Shown here in pieces: positions 13,544 to 22,311 of a stretch of 38,818 bases of DNA. Origin of the DNA: Gluconacetobacter diazotrophicus PA1 5 (GTDB lineage: Bacteria; Pseudomonadota; Alphaproteobacteria; Acetobacterales; Acetobacteraceae); NCBI RefSeq assembly GCF_000067045.1, contig NC_010124.1:1-38818 (forward strand), given 5' to 3'. Below the pieces are notes generated by a model that saw nothing but the letters and a program-made list of their open reading frames with translations, was not told the DNA's origin and did no database searches. The first letter of the stretch is position 1; each line of letters starts with the position of its first letter. Position numbers and translations under genes: made by a program.

Positions 13544-14551
13544 TCAGAGGAAGACACTAAGCGCCGCTGTGCCAGCGGCCTTAGCGCCGTTCGCAATCAT
13601 CTTCGTGGCGTCGAGGTTGGCCGATCCGGTCAACATCGAGGTGAGGACGCCAGAGAAGAAAAGGAGTGCGAGCGAGACGATCGACATTGCCCCAAGCATG
13701 ATGAAGGCAAGGGTGTTGTCGCTATCGAGAGCCACGATTGATCCGCCAGGAGCGGCCCCGAGATTGTAGCCAAATGCTGACGCCAGAACGATGCAGATAA
13801 CCACTAGGCAGATCCGCGAAATGAAGCCGAAGAACGCTGCCCAAAACAGCATCCTGATCCATCCATTGAAAATGAAGGAAAGGCTTTCATGAAACACAAA
13901 CATGAAGCAGACTGGCCCGGTCAGAATAGCAACGGCACCGACTAGAGTAGGCCACATGCAGCAAAACAGCGCGGCCCCTGAAAGTATGACCTGAAAGAAC
14001 AGAAGCATCAGATTGCACACCATATCGGTGACACCAAGATTCCAAATGCTTTGGTCTTGAAACTGAAAATTGGCCCACACCTTCATGATGTAGCTGGCCG
14101 GTTCCATCAGTCCATCGCCGCCCATAGCCTGCTTCTGGACCAAGAGGCCAAGGTACTGCCCTGCATCAACGATCGTCCACGTCCAGCCGCCATAAGTGGC
14201 GAAAAGAGCCTGAGCGATAATTCCCAAAATCAAGGTGCTGATTATTTCAGCGTATGGCGCATTGAAAACGGCAGTTTTCGAGACATTTTCAATCAACTTC
14301 ATCAGCCAGGCACCAAGCAGGAGCGAATAAGCCCACGCGGTGTAAGTGCTGGAACTGGTGATGTTGTAGGATGACCCCAAAATGGAATTGACGCGAGCCT
14401 CAATGCCATTGATGGCGGTGAGCATCGCGGTCGAGAAAAAGCCTGGGGTGCTAAGCTGGTCGGCGGTTACGCTCGCATGAGCATGGCCCGCAAGCCCGAT
14501 GCTGGCGACTGACACGGCCACAAAGACCCAAGCGAAACGCTGTGCCTTCAT
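13544..14551 (-). CDS. virB6: VirB6/TrbL polytopic membrane protein, 335 aa
   Basis: ATG at 14551 (MKAQRFAW) has AAAGG nine bases upstream. A cleavable-looking signal (ending AHAS) is followed by a large loop and at least six hydrophobic segments (about residues 70-90, 100-125, 180-205, 210-235, 240-265 and 285-310). Size and layout are those of VirB6/TrbL, the inner-membrane channel component. Sequence identity in this family is always low, so the call rests on topology and position. Confidence 0.8.
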   Translation of the reverse strand: MKAQRFAWVFVAVSVASIGLAGHAHASVTADQLSTPGFFSTAMLTAINGIEARVNSILGSSYNITSSSTYTAWAYSLLLGAWLMKLIENVSKTAVFNAPYAEIISTLILGIIAQALFATYGGWTWTIVDAGQYLGLLVQKQAMGGDGLMEPASYIMKVWANFQFQDQSIWNLGVTDMVCNLMLLFFQVILSGAALFCCMWPTLVGAVAILTGPVCFMFVFHESLSFIFNGWIRMLFWAAFFGFISRICLVVICIVLASAFGYNLGAAPGGSIVALDSDNTLAFIMLGAMSIVSLALLFFSGVLTSMLTGSANLDATKMIANGAKAAGTAALSVFL

Positions 14552-14553
14552 GG

Positions 14554-15003
14554 TCACTGGCCTTTTGCATTGGGATTGAAAAGCGGGGGCATCCCCCCCT
14601 TCGCATTGATAAGCTGGCGGATATAATTGATGTCGGCCTGCACCATTTCGTAAGTGATTTCACCGACTTCCGGCTTGAAAGATCCGACCATGCGGACGCG
14701 GCCATAAAGGCCGTTCAATTTCTCGATCTGGCTATTCAGTTCGCTAACGGACATTCCGCCGTAGTGCCGTTCGACATAGGGCATGGTGCCGGGAACCATG
14801 CCCTGAGAAATATAACGGTTCCGCACATTTTCCCGGCAGCGCAGGCGAGGCATGATCCCCGAGACATGGCACTGGCTTGCCTCGGCCTGGCGGATCTGAC
14901 GGTCCTGGGACTGCCAGGCCGCGTCGATGAACGGCACGCCCTGAGCATGGGCATGACCGCACACGAGTAGGGCAAAAGAGAGGGAAAGCAGGATTTTTTT
15001 CAT
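14554..15003 (-). CDS. Periplasmic protein of the transfer operon, 149 aa
   Basis: A Sec signal (ending AHAQ) precedes a 128-residue polar, helical domain with two cysteines (SQCHVSG, LRCREN) that could form a disulfide. No family recognised. Encoded between virB5 and virB6, where many VirB operons carry a small entry-exclusion or accessory protein; that role is only positional inference. Confidence 0.65.
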   Translation of the reverse strand: MKKILLSLSFALLVCGHAHAQGVPFIDAAWQSQDRQIRQAEASQCHVSGIMPRLRCRENVRNRYISQGMVPGTMPYVERHYGGMSVSELNSQIEKLNGLYGRVRMVGSFKPEVGEITYEMVQADINYIRQLINAKGGMPPLFNPNAKGQ

Positions 15004-15010
15004 GTTTATC

Positions 15011-15823
15011 TTAGTCTCCTGACGCTGCGAAAGCCTGCACCTTCTGCAAATGTTTCAGGTTCTTGTCGGCAATCGCGTTTTCGGTTTCGAGGCGTTCCAG
15101 CTTCTCTTGCACCTGGTTGTCAGCGATCACCTGTTGCAAGCGGATATTCATATCGTTCTGGTGCATCTGCGTGCTTGACTGCGCCACCAGAAGTTCGGTC
15201 GCCTGTGCTGTGTCATCGTCGCCTAGTTCGTTTGATGCGTCGTCCTGGTCCTGCATCATCTGCGCCGTACTGGCGCGTTCCTGGTTCACGGCAGCAATCG
15301 CATTGGAATACTGCATGAACTGGTTGGTATCGCGATTGGCGCGGTCATAGCCCAGGCTGCTCGGCCCGCTGCTGCTTCCTCCAAGTAGCGTCCCGACCTG
15401 GCTCTGTGCGCTTGTGCCGGTCGTAGGCAGGAAATAGGAATCAGAAATGACCTCACGCGCCTGCGTGAGATAGCCGCCAGAATACGGGTCCAGAGAGTTA
15501 TAGGCGTTGTTGAGGCCCATAATGGCTTGGTCGGCGGTGATATGACCGTCCAGGTTCACGCCAGTAAGAGCCTGCAAGATACCAAGCCCTTTCGCGTTCT
15601 TTACCTGCTGGATGAATTGCTCGCCCTGCATGTAATACTGCTCACCCTGCATGGTGTATTGCTCACCCTGCTGAATGTAGGACTTGGCGGCTTCCAGATA
15701 GCCCAGGTCTGTATTGGTCTGCGTGGCAATGTCTGACGTAAGAACCTGGGCGTGAGCATGGCGCGCGCTGGCGAACGACAAGGCGGCACACGCCGCAAAA
15801 AGAGCGATCCGTTTGGTCATCAT
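15011..15823 (-). CDS. virB5: VirB5/TrbJ-like minor pilus protein, 270 aa
   Basis: The signal peptide ends AHAQ. The mature chain is almost wholly helical, and a seven-residue repeat QGEQYxM occurs three times (about residues 52-72). C-terminal helices 'MNIRLQQVIADNQVQEKLERLE' fit TrbJ/VirB5. The start codon overlaps the virB4 stop (ATGATG). VirB5-type proteins tip the conjugative pilus. Confidence 0.7.
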   Translation of the reverse strand: MMTKRIALFAACAALSFASARHAHAQVLTSDIATQTNTDLGYLEAAKSYIQQGEQYTMQGEQYYMQGEQFIQQVKNAKGLGILQALTGVNLDGHITADQAIMGLNNAYNSLDPYSGGYLTQAREVISDSYFLPTTGTSAQSQVGTLLGGSSSGPSSLGYDRANRDTNQFMQYSNAIAAVNQERASTAQMMQDQDDASNELGDDDTAQATELLVAQSSTQMHQNDMNIRLQQVIADNQVQEKLERLETENAIADKNLKHLQKVQAFAASGD

Positions 15824-18366
15824 GCTACCCTTTCCTCCTTTCCGAGTTTGCCCGCCTTGTATCGCTCCACGGCTGCACGGAGCCCTTCGGCGGGTCCATA
15901 TTCGCGCATGAGAAGGTCACGCTCAGACGCTTCGCGCGGATGGGACGTGTTGATGACGTACTGCTCAGGCTCCACGCGCAGTTTCACCTTTTTGGCGACG
16001 CCAAGATCCGGCTGCACAATCACCGCTTCTTCGCGTGGTGTGAGTTTCCGAATCATGTCGATCACGCCGGGAGTGATCTTGAACGCCTGCTGATAGGCGC
16101 TTTCATCCATGCGTGGATCTGCCATGAAAATGAACTGCGTGGCCGCACCGCGCAGCACGTCCCAATCTGGCAGCGTGGCGTATTCGCGCGCGCCCTGAGA
16201 CCACATGGTGATGCCAGCCATGTGCTTACGCCAGGTTCTCGCCTTGGTGGTGATGCGCTCCGCGAAGCCTGGAACAGAAAGCGGCAAATGCGCTTCGTCA
16301 ACGTCCAGTTGCTTCGGGATCATCCGCATTGCCGGATCTTCAAACAGTGTGGTCACACGGTAGAAAAGATCCAGAAGAACCGGCTTGATGATCTTGGGCG
16401 TCTCTTTGAACTTGTGCAGATTGATAACGCCGATCCGCTTGCTGCTGTCGCCCATACCATCCTGGCGGGCATTGAAAATGCCGTCATAGACGCCGTTGGT
16501 CATCCACCGGGCAAACTTGTAGCCAAGTTCTTCCGGCAGGTGCGCCAGCATGTGCCGGAACGTCCGAAGGTTCGGGTTGCTGATTTCGAGGGTGGCAATA
16601 ATGGCCTCATCAAGCGTCTGCTGTTCACGGCCTGTCAGGACGCGCGTTTCCTCGTTGTCGTTCACGTCCAGAAGCAGGCGGCACAGATCAATGATGTGGC
16701 TGGTAAACGCGGTGTCACCCACACCACGGAAGGACACGAAAGGGTCGATCCCACGGGGCTCGCCCGATGCGTCATCCTCGCCAAGCCGGATGATCCCGCC
16801 ATCCTTGCCGAAAGCGTGCGCCAATGGTTCGGAACCGGCGTCAACGTCCAACGAACGAACAAAGCCACCATACTTGAGAAAGTGACTGGTGATCGTGTTC
16901 TTGAAGAAGGTTTTACCTGAACCAGTAGGGCCAACGGCAAAGGTGAAGGCTTTTCCGCCAGCATAGGACGAATAATAGAACGGGTTTCCGTCCTCTGTTT
17001 CAAAAATGTATTGCGCTTCCTCGCCGCCCAAGTCTTCAACCTCGGGGGTGCCGATCGCGGGCGCAGCGTACAGCGATACCGCCCCGAAACGGGATTCCGT
17101 TCCGACCGTGGTTCTGTCGGAGTTGCGATAGCCGCCGATCTGCAAGGATTTGAAGGCATTGGGCAGGCCCGTCTTTTCCCATACCAAGCGCGCCTGAGTG
17201 GCCTCCATTGCCGTTGTCATTCTCTCGGCGTCTTCAATCACCGCGTCGGGATTGTCGCCAAAAATGACCACCTGGCCCGAGATTGTGCCGAAACGCTCGT
17301 CCAGGCTTGACGCCCTTTCAAGCTGCTTCTGTGCCTCTTTGATCTCGTAGGTTTCGGTCGCCTGCCGTTCTGCCTCTGTCGTCGGCTGGCCTTTGAAAAG
17401 CTGCCGAACGTCAACGCGCTGGCGGTCCAGGCTGTTGCGGGCGTTCTGGAACAGAAGATAGCGCCGAATGGCGCTAAGAGGCGAAAAGTTGATATTGATT
17501 ATATAGTTGCCCTCTTGGGCGATAGGAGAATGGTCTTTCTGCCTCGTCCACATGCCAATGGGATTTTCGGGCGTTTTGACCAGGCCCATGCTCACGGCAT
17601 AGTTGGGCACCAGGCCGTGCAGCATCAGCATTTCGGCCCCATGATAAGAGACCGTGCTAACATCACCATCCATCAGCACCGCGTCTAGGTCATCCTCGGG
17701 AGTGGTCAAATACTGCCCGAAGCGCAGATAGCGGGTGTTCATGGTGCCGAGAAACTTGGCGAAGGTCCAAAGCTGGTCCAGTGGCATCCGCCGCGCGGAG
17801 CCCATTGCCATTTCCCATTTCTTCCGGGCGTCCTCGCAAGCGCGTTCCAGTTCGCGAAGCCGCTTCGAGATTTCTCTTTCGCGCAGGAGCATTTGACCTA
17901 GAGCGGAGAACCGCTGTTTCACCTGCTCGCGCGCATCACTGTCGAACAACGCAAACGGCCCCTGCCGAAGCAGAGACGTAATCAATCCGCCTTTTGATGC
18001 CTCTGGATCTTCATAGACAAGCACATGAACGAGCCGGGACTGTGCAAGCCCGCGCTCGTTCAATGCGTCCTGCCGTGCCCGTGAGAGTTGAGTATTCACG
18101 GGGCTATTGGGGCGGTCCCGCAAGGAAACGCCGCAGTTTTGTGCGTGAACGTAATACTGCTGGATTGTCATGTTTGTTGGCACGGTCGAGTAGATACTGG
18201 CCGCGATAACTGACAGACGCGTAAGATCTTCGGGCAGCAAGCTGTCAGGGTCGATCCCCGGCAGTTCCAGCGCCATAATCAGACTGCCATTTGCATCCAG
18301 GATAGCATTACCAACGGGGCAGATCAGGGGGCATAAATCCCCCGCCAAGACTGTGCTAACGCTCAT
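15820..18366 (-). CDS. virB4: VirB4/TrbE conjugation ATPase, 848 aa
   Basis: Full-length VirB4: an N-terminal domain, then Walker A GPTGSGKT at about residues 478-485, Walker B 'QLDVDEAHLPL' near residue 688, followed by 'HMAGITMWSQGA' and 'ATQFIFMADP', all typical of the family. Powers pilus assembly and substrate handover at the inner membrane. Not fused to VirB3, which is encoded separately upstream. Confidence 0.95.
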   Translation of the reverse strand: MSVSTVLAGDLCPLICPVGNAILDANGSLIMALELPGIDPDSLLPEDLTRLSVIAASIYSTVPTNMTIQQYYVHAQNCGVSLRDRPNSPVNTQLSRARQDALNERGLAQSRLVHVLVYEDPEASKGGLITSLLRQGPFALFDSDAREQVKQRFSALGQMLLREREISKRLRELERACEDARKKWEMAMGSARRMPLDQLWTFAKFLGTMNTRYLRFGQYLTTPEDDLDAVLMDGDVSTVSYHGAEMLMLHGLVPNYAVSMGLVKTPENPIGMWTRQKDHSPIAQEGNYIININFSPLSAIRRYLLFQNARNSLDRQRVDVRQLFKGQPTTEAERQATETYEIKEAQKQLERASSLDERFGTISGQVVIFGDNPDAVIEDAERMTTAMEATQARLVWEKTGLPNAFKSLQIGGYRNSDRTTVGTESRFGAVSLYAAPAIGTPEVEDLGGEEAQYIFETEDGNPFYYSSYAGGKAFTFAVGPTGSGKTFFKNTITSHFLKYGGFVRSLDVDAGSEPLAHAFGKDGGIIRLGEDDASGEPRGIDPFVSFRGVGDTAFTSHIIDLCRLLLDVNDNEETRVLTGREQQTLDEAIIATLEISNPNLRTFRHMLAHLPEELGYKFARWMTNGVYDGIFNARQDGMGDSSKRIGVINLHKFKETPKIIKPVLLDLFYRVTTLFEDPAMRMIPKQLDVDEAHLPLSVPGFAERITTKARTWRKHMAGITMWSQGAREYATLPDWDVLRGAATQFIFMADPRMDESAYQQAFKITPGVIDMIRKLTPREEAVIVQPDLGVAKKVKLRVEPEQYVINTSHPREASERDLLMREYGPAEGLRAAVERYKAGKLGKEERVA

Positions 18367-18375
18367 GCAGATTCC

Positions 18376-18732
18376 TCAGTAGGTGAAGTAGGCGAAGATT
18401 GCCGTGAGGTTGAAGATCACGATTGTTGCGGCGATGCCGCGCACAGCGATGCCAAGCGCCCCGGACTTGGGCGCGAAGGCCCACATAAGGGCAGCGATGA
18501 CGAACGCGGCCAGGCAGGCCAGTTCACCGAGCGTCGTGGACATGAAGTTGCCAATGTCCTGCATCGTGGACGAAATGTTCGCCAGGATGCCGGTACCTTT
18601 CTGCTGGATCGTGTAGCCGGGCGCGGCCTCGGCTTCACTGGCCGTAATGATCGTGCCCGCAGCGGCAGCAACCCCACCCCGAAGGATGGGCAGCGGCGTT
18701 GAACGGCGCACGGTCGAAACATCGTGGGTCAT
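18376..18732 (-). CDS. virB2: VirB2/TrbC-type pilin, 118 aa
   Basis: Long signal region ending near SEAEA/APGYT, then two hydrophobic helices (about residues 72-90 and 96-115), the standard shape of VirB2 propilin. GGAG lies eight bases before the ATG. Mature pilin would be about 80 residues. It follows virB3 by three bases and precedes virB4; virB3 before virB2 is the reverse of the Agrobacterium order. Confidence 0.75.
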   Translation of the reverse strand: MTHDVSTVRRSTPLPILRGGVAAAAGTIITASEAEAAPGYTIQQKGTGILANISSTMQDIGNFMSTTLGELACLAAFVIAALMWAFAPKSGALGIAVRGIAATIVIFNLTAIFAYFTY

Positions 18733-18735
18733 CTA

Positions 18736-19035
18736 TCACTCCGTGATGATTTTGATTTTGCGTCGTGGCTTTTTGCCGCCGACACCTCGCTTAAAGCGCA
18801 TCCGAAGGCGACGCATAATGACGAACAAAGCGTTCGGATCTTCCTTGTAGATTTCATAAAGGACAAACAGCGACATGGCGGCGATCAAGAGACCAATCCA
18901 GACACGCGACATGGCGGCCAGAAGCAACCCGAGCCCGATGCAAAACGCGAACAGGGTAACGGGAATACCGATGGCCCGCTTTGACGTGTGGAGCGGCTGA
19001 ACGTCTTTCACTCTTTCTTCAAAGTCGATATTCAC
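18736..19035 (-). CDS. virB3: VirB3-like inner-membrane protein, 99 aa
   Basis: GTG start at 19035 chosen because GAAGGAGG lies six bases upstream; the ATG upstream at 19077 has no ribosome site. Two closely spaced hydrophobic helices (about residues 20-40 and 43-62), then a basic tail (RRLRMRFKRGVGGKKPRRK). Size and topology match VirB3/TrbD, partner of VirB4. First gene of the operon. Confidence 0.7.
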   Translation of the reverse strand: MNIDFEERVKDVQPLHTSKRAIGIPVTLFAFCIGLGLLLAAMSRVWIGLLIAAMSLFVLYEIYKEDPNALFVIMRRLRMRFKRGVGGKKPRRKIKIITE

Positions 19036-19285
19036 GGCGTCCTCCTTCGCACTATTTTTACCACACGATGTACGCAATAAAAACTATTTTCATGCACAAT
19101 TTGCGTGTAAAAAAATATGCGCAAGCGACGTCGGAATTAAACGGCATGAATTGATACCTTTTATTCCTTTCCACCCGGCGTTGCTTCGCGTAGGGTTCGT
19201 CGGATTTGTCTGAAACAGACGCAGCGGCAAAGACTGGCGCTGTCCGTAGCCCGGTGCGGTAAACCACGAGAACGATGCGGAGCCC
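19036..19285. promoter_or_regulatory. Divergent promoter region of the virB operon and the RHH gene
   Basis: An AT-rich gap of 250 bp between divergent genes. It contains ATGCAC-aattt-GCGTG and ATGCGC around 19093-19125, related to motifs before virB1 (GTGCAT-aataat-ATGCGTG, near 32012) and traK (GACGCAT and GCGCAT, near 28372). The RHH protein encoded alongside is an obvious candidate regulator. Exact promoters not resolved. Confidence 0.45.
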
Positions 19286-19552
19286 ATGAGCAAACGCCTT
19301 ACATTCCTAATCTCCGGGGATCTCGAACAAGACCTCGATATGGTGATCGGCAAGATCAAAAAGCACGGTGTCGCCATGACCCAGGCTGACCTGGTGCGAC
19401 TTGGCCTTTCAACGGTTATTCGGGTTCTGAATCCAACACTCGATAAGAAGTCAAAACAGCGGATCTATACACAGTCTGATATAGAAGAAATGATGAAGCC
19501 GTACATAGAACTGGCAACAGAAGCAGAGCAAAAAAAAGGGGGTAAACCATAA
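19286..19552 (+). CDS. Ribbon-helix-helix type DNA-binding protein, 88 aa
   Basis: GGAG lies six bases before the ATG. The N-terminal half reads as a short strand followed by two helices (RLTFLIS..., LEQDLDMVIGKIKKHG, TQADLVRLGLSTVIRVL), the RHH fold; the tail is polar and helical. Encoded divergently from the virB operon and probably represses it or acts in the relaxosome. It has its own terminator. Confidence 0.65.
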   Translation: MSKRLTFLISGDLEQDLDMVIGKIKKHGVAMTQADLVRLGLSTVIRVLNPTLDKKSKQRIYTQSDIEEMMKPYIELATEAEQKKGGKP

Positions 19553-19570
19553 ATGGTTATCCCCCCTTTG
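19530..19570 (+). terminator. Intrinsic terminator of the RHH gene
   Basis: GGGGG plus AACCAT pairs with ATGGTT plus CCCCC (two-base internal loop), with seven A before and TTT after. The stop codon lies inside the stem. Confidence 0.65.
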
Positions 19571-19590
19571 TGTTCTGGCCTGTAAACAGA

Positions 19591-19631
19591 AGCATCCAAG
19601 GGATGCCTAGAGCGGAAAGTGATTCCGCTCT
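19591..19631 (-). other. Twin hairpin in the 3' UTR of the paralogue
   Basis: GCATCC-aag-GGATGC (19592-19606) and AGAGCGGAA-agtga-TTCCGCTCT (19609-19631). Same position and order as the twin hairpins at 3060-3093. Confidence 0.65.
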
Positions 19632-19638
19632 CCCAAGA

Positions 19639-20070
19639 TCAGACGTGTTGCAAATCCTGCAAACGCCTGGAAGCATCGCGAATACGCCCGCAAAGAACTG
19701 ACTGCCTAGCAGTTAGCTCTTTGCCTGAGAGTGTCAGTCTGGCGTCTTCAAGGTCGCGATGCGCTCCGGCATAGTCGGAGACAGCATCTCGATAATTGGC
19801 AATATCATTCAGGTAAGCCCCGAATGACCGCCTCATATCAAGTCGCGTTGGGTCGATTTGAAACGATAGCTGCTCTTCATCCTGGATCAAACGATCCGCA
19901 ATGGATCGTTCGAGCGCAGCAATCCGATTCAGTTCCAGCCGTAACTGGTCATCGTCCAGAAGCAACGCCAACCGCTGCGAGCCGTAAATACCCTCTCTCA
20001 GTTTCCGATAGCGTACGTCCTCAAGGAGACCGTCAGCCATCTGATCGCGCAGATCCGCAAATGCGTTCAC
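19639..20070 (-). CDS. Helical protein, paralogue of the 3102-3542 gene, 143 aa
   Basis: GTG start at 20070 is chosen because GGAAAGAGG sits seven bases upstream and aligns with the ribosome site of the paralogue; an ATG at 20103 is also possible. The protein is helical and charged, with the shared core 'R.SFGAYLNDIANYRDAVSDYAG' and the shared end 'LQDLQHV'. Both loci also share a 5' hairpin leader and twin 3' hairpins, so the whole cassette is duplicated. Function unknown. Confidence 0.75.
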   Translation of the reverse strand: MNAFADLRDQMADGLLEDVRYRKLREGIYGSQRLALLLDDDQLRLELNRIAALERSIADRLIQDEEQLSFQIDPTRLDMRRSFGAYLNDIANYRDAVSDYAGAHRDLEDARLTLSGKELTARQSVLCGRIRDASRRLQDLQHV

Positions 20071-20103
20071 TGAAACACCTCTTTCCGATTTCAGAAAATC
20101 CAT

Positions 20104-20150
20104 CGGCGATGTGTTCCAGGCGGAACGACAACCGCCGTTCCACGCGGAAA
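20104..20150 (-). promoter_or_regulatory. Conserved hairpin leader of the paralogue
   Basis: GTGTTCC, CGGAACGACAA and CCGTTCC in this stretch match 3585-3616. CGGAAC (20121-20126) can pair with GTTCC (20137-20141). Confidence 0.5.
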
Positions 20151-20179
20151 GGGTAACTCAAACGAGTCGCAAAATGCAA

Positions 20180-21247
20180 CTAATGGATGCTCTCAAGGTG
20201 ACTACGATATGCGGCAATCGCGACTTCGTTATACTCATGTCCGGTCTTCACGCGGTGCTTCATGAGCAAGTGCGGTTTCTTCTGTTCGTCAATCCACATG
20301 ATTTCCTTAACGCGGCGCGTGACGCGGCGCGTTCCATCTTCCTGCTGCTCAACATCCTTGGCGATATAGATGGATATATCCAGGTTGCTCAGAATCAGGT
20401 CACTGATTGAATGACGGTCCACGTTCGTTGCCTGGCGCGCAAACAGGGTAATCAGGCGGTCTATGGTGTCGATCGCCCCGGATGTGTGCAGGGTGCCCAG
20501 GCAACCGCCATGCCCCGTTGCCATAGCATCGAGGAAGGCGGCGCAGGCCGCTGGCGTACGCAACTCGCCCCCCACCAGCCGGTCGATGCGCTTTCGTAGG
20601 ATTTCTTCGATCAGTGTCACCAGCGTTATGATCTGGTCGTCAGACAGGGCGCGTTTCCTGCGAGGGGCTTCAAGTTCCACCTTCCTCTTTCGCCCTGGGG
20701 CAAGGTTCTCGTTGGTGTCCTCCACAATCCCGACGCGCTCGGCTTCGTCCAGAAGAAACAAAAGGGCACGCAGAAAACTGGTTTTACCTGATCCAGTCCC
20801 GCCAGTGACAAGCATATTCAGCTTGGCATTGAGACCTTCGACAATCAGATCCGCCGACCGCTTCTGTATGGCTCCCCCTTCAATAAGATCCTCCATCGTC
20901 CGGTGGACAGCGGGATAAGGGCGGATGGACATGCACGCACCATGCACCGAGACAGGCGGCAGCGTGGCATTGATCCGCGCGCCGTCCGGCAGGCGGGCGT
21001 CAAGAAGGGGGTTTTGCCGATTGACCACCTGCCCGACCGAATTTGCGATTTGCTGAATGTATCTGCTCAACTCGGCTTCGTTCGGCCAGGCTACATCTGT
21101 ATCTTCTAATAGACCGTTACGCTCCACATAGATGTTATCGTAATGGTCTATGCAGATCTCAGTTATGGTTTTGTCTTCAAGCAAGCCCTTTATCGGCCCA
21201 CCATAATGAACAAGCAGTTCATTTACTTCTGTGTTAGACTTTCTCAT
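20180..21247 (-). CDS. virB11: VirB11/TrbB traffic ATPase, 355 aa
   Basis: ATG at 21247 (MRKSNTEVNE), with GGGGGG about ten bases upstream. Walker A GGTGSGKT at about residue 150, the Asp box 'VGIVEDTNE', Walker B region 'LVGGELRTPAACAAFLDAMATGH' and His box 'GCLGTLHTSGA' are all present. Hexameric ATPase that energises pilus biogenesis and DNA transfer. It is outside the virB3-virB10 operon and overlaps the end of the preceding conserved gene by 14 bp. Confidence 0.95.
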   Translation of the reverse strand: MRKSNTEVNELLVHYGGPIKGLLEDKTITEICIDHYDNIYVERNGLLEDTDVAWPNEAELSRYIQQIANSVGQVVNRQNPLLDARLPDGARINATLPPVSVHGACMSIRPYPAVHRTMEDLIEGGAIQKRSADLIVEGLNAKLNMLVTGGTGSGKTSFLRALLFLLDEAERVGIVEDTNENLAPGRKRKVELEAPRRKRALSDDQIITLVTLIEEILRKRIDRLVGGELRTPAACAAFLDAMATGHGGCLGTLHTSGAIDTIDRLITLFARQATNVDRHSISDLILSNLDISIYIAKDVEQQEDGTRRVTRRVKEIMWIDEQKKPHLLMKHRVKTGHEYNEVAIAAYRSHLESIH

Positions 21248-22028
21248 TCTGGTTTTCCCCCCATGAACTCTCCGCTTCAATCAAGGTGGACAGTTTTTTA
21301 TCAGCTACAGCGAATTTCATTTCATCGGTGAAAGGCGGAAGGCCGTCACATAGTCTTCCGACAACCCATTCACTCGCGACCCCAGGCGCGGCCTGGAAGC
21401 GCACATATCCAGGCATCTTCGGCGGAAGATAGGGACATTTCCCGTTGCGCTTGATCCTCCCCCACTCAAGGGCGGTGAACCGGCGCAATTCGGCAACCTG
21501 CTCGCGGACACCCTTGAACCCCGGCAGGTGGTGAAAGCGGGCTATGACATAGCGAATAGCTGTGTCATGGCGTCGGTGCCGAATGGCGACTTGGATTTCC
21601 TCTTTCCAGGTCTCCATACGTGAGCGCGTCATGCGCCACGTCCAGCGCGGCACCGACCCTGTGCCGGGTAAACGCACCACCTCAAACTCATTAGCCCAGG
21701 TGATGCGGGTATGGGCGTCTGTTACCTCTCTCAAGCCCTGCTCCCGCTCTCGAACGGTGCCCGTGCCTTCGGTGACAAGGAGCCACCAAAAAAAATGAGG
21801 CGAGCGGTGTGCAGGGTGAGCAAACAGGCGCGCGTTTGCCTTGCCCGCCAGCCGCGCACGATACCTCTGCATCGGAGTACGGTTGAGCCCGTACATATCC
21901 GCAAACTTAGCCTCTAGGCCGGGAAAGCGATCGGCACGAACGATGCCGCCTACATGCCAGTGATAGCCGCGTGAGACAGCGGTAAGCACGTCCTGCATGG
22001 TCGAGGTTTTGTGGACGTAGATAAGCAT
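21234..22028 (-). CDS. Conserved plasmid protein of unknown function, 264 aa
   Basis: ATG at 22028 (MLIYVHKTS) with GTGAGG six bases upstream. Recognisable features are the N-terminal 'GYHWHVGG' (a His-hydrophobic-His pair, as in HUH enzymes, though no other HUH signature is evident), 'RYRARLAGKANARLFAHP' and a Trp-rich 'FFWWLLVTEG...WTWRMTRS' core. Similar proteins exist on conjugative elements, to my recollection, but I cannot name a function. It is co-transcribed with virB11 and preceded by an inverted repeat and the 10-bp repeat array, so a DNA-related role is plausible. Confidence 0.65.
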   Translation of the reverse strand: MLIYVHKTSTMQDVLTAVSRGYHWHVGGIVRADRFPGLEAKFADMYGLNRTPMQRYRARLAGKANARLFAHPAHRSPHFFWWLLVTEGTGTVREREQGLREVTDAHTRITWANEFEVVRLPGTGSVPRWTWRMTRSRMETWKEEIQVAIRHRRHDTAIRYVIARFHHLPGFKGVREQVAELRRFTALEWGRIKRNGKCPYLPPKMPGYVRFQAAPGVASEWVVGRLCDGLPPFTDEMKFAVADKKLSTLIEAESSWGENQNEKV

Positions 22029-22039
22029 GGGCCTCACGA

Positions 22040-22068
22040 ATTATGCGGTTACAACGTCACCGCATAAT
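22040..22068. promoter_or_regulatory. Perfect inverted repeat before the 264-aa gene
   Basis: ATTATGCGGT (22040-22049) and ACCGCATAAT (22059-22068) are separated by nine bases and end 12 bases upstream of the start codon. It could be an operator or a 5' UTR hairpin. Confidence 0.65.
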
Positions 22069-22110
22069 CCCAAGAGAGGGCATATCAGCGGCGCAGGGCA
22101 TGAGAGAAGC

Positions 22111-22180
22111 GTTCGGAACGGTTCAAAATCGTTCGATTACGTTCAATTCCGTTCATAAATGTTCAAAATCGTTCGATTTT
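22111..22180. repeat. Seven phased 10-bp repeats, GTTC-N6
   Basis: GTTC begins at 22111, 22121, 22131, 22141, 22151, 22161 and 22171 without any gap. The remaining six bases are A/T-rich: GGAACG, AAAATC, GATTAC, AATTCC, ATAAAT, AAAATC and GATTTT. Spacing is close to one helical turn, so all sites lie on one face of the DNA, as in iterons or centromeres bound by cooperative small proteins. No gene overlaps it convincingly. Confidence 0.8.
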
Positions 22181-22215
22181 GTCCCGCAATTCGTTTCGTG
22201 CTTGATTTCATACAA

Positions 22216-22256
22216 AAAAATTGAACCTCGGGCCAGCGAAAATCGCTGTCCCGAGG
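22216..22256 (-). terminator. Hairpin, intrinsic terminator in leftward direction
   Basis: CCTCGGG and CAGCG pair with CGCTG and CCCGAGG (22226-22256) across a single mismatch. Read leftwards the stem is followed by TTCAATTTTTTT, so it could end a leftward transcript coming from the structured locus. Confidence 0.6.
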
Positions 22257-22287
22257 TGATTTGTATATTTCATATAAAATAAGCGGA

Positions 22288-22311
22288 ATCCAAACGGCAA
22301 GCCGTTTGGAT
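22288..22311. other. Perfect hairpin inside a TTCATATA direct repeat
   Basis: ATCCAAACGGC/GCCGTTTGGAT, 11 bp arms with a two-base gap. Flanked by TTTCATATA (22269) and CTTCATATA (22313). No T-run, so not a standard terminator. Confidence 0.6.
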
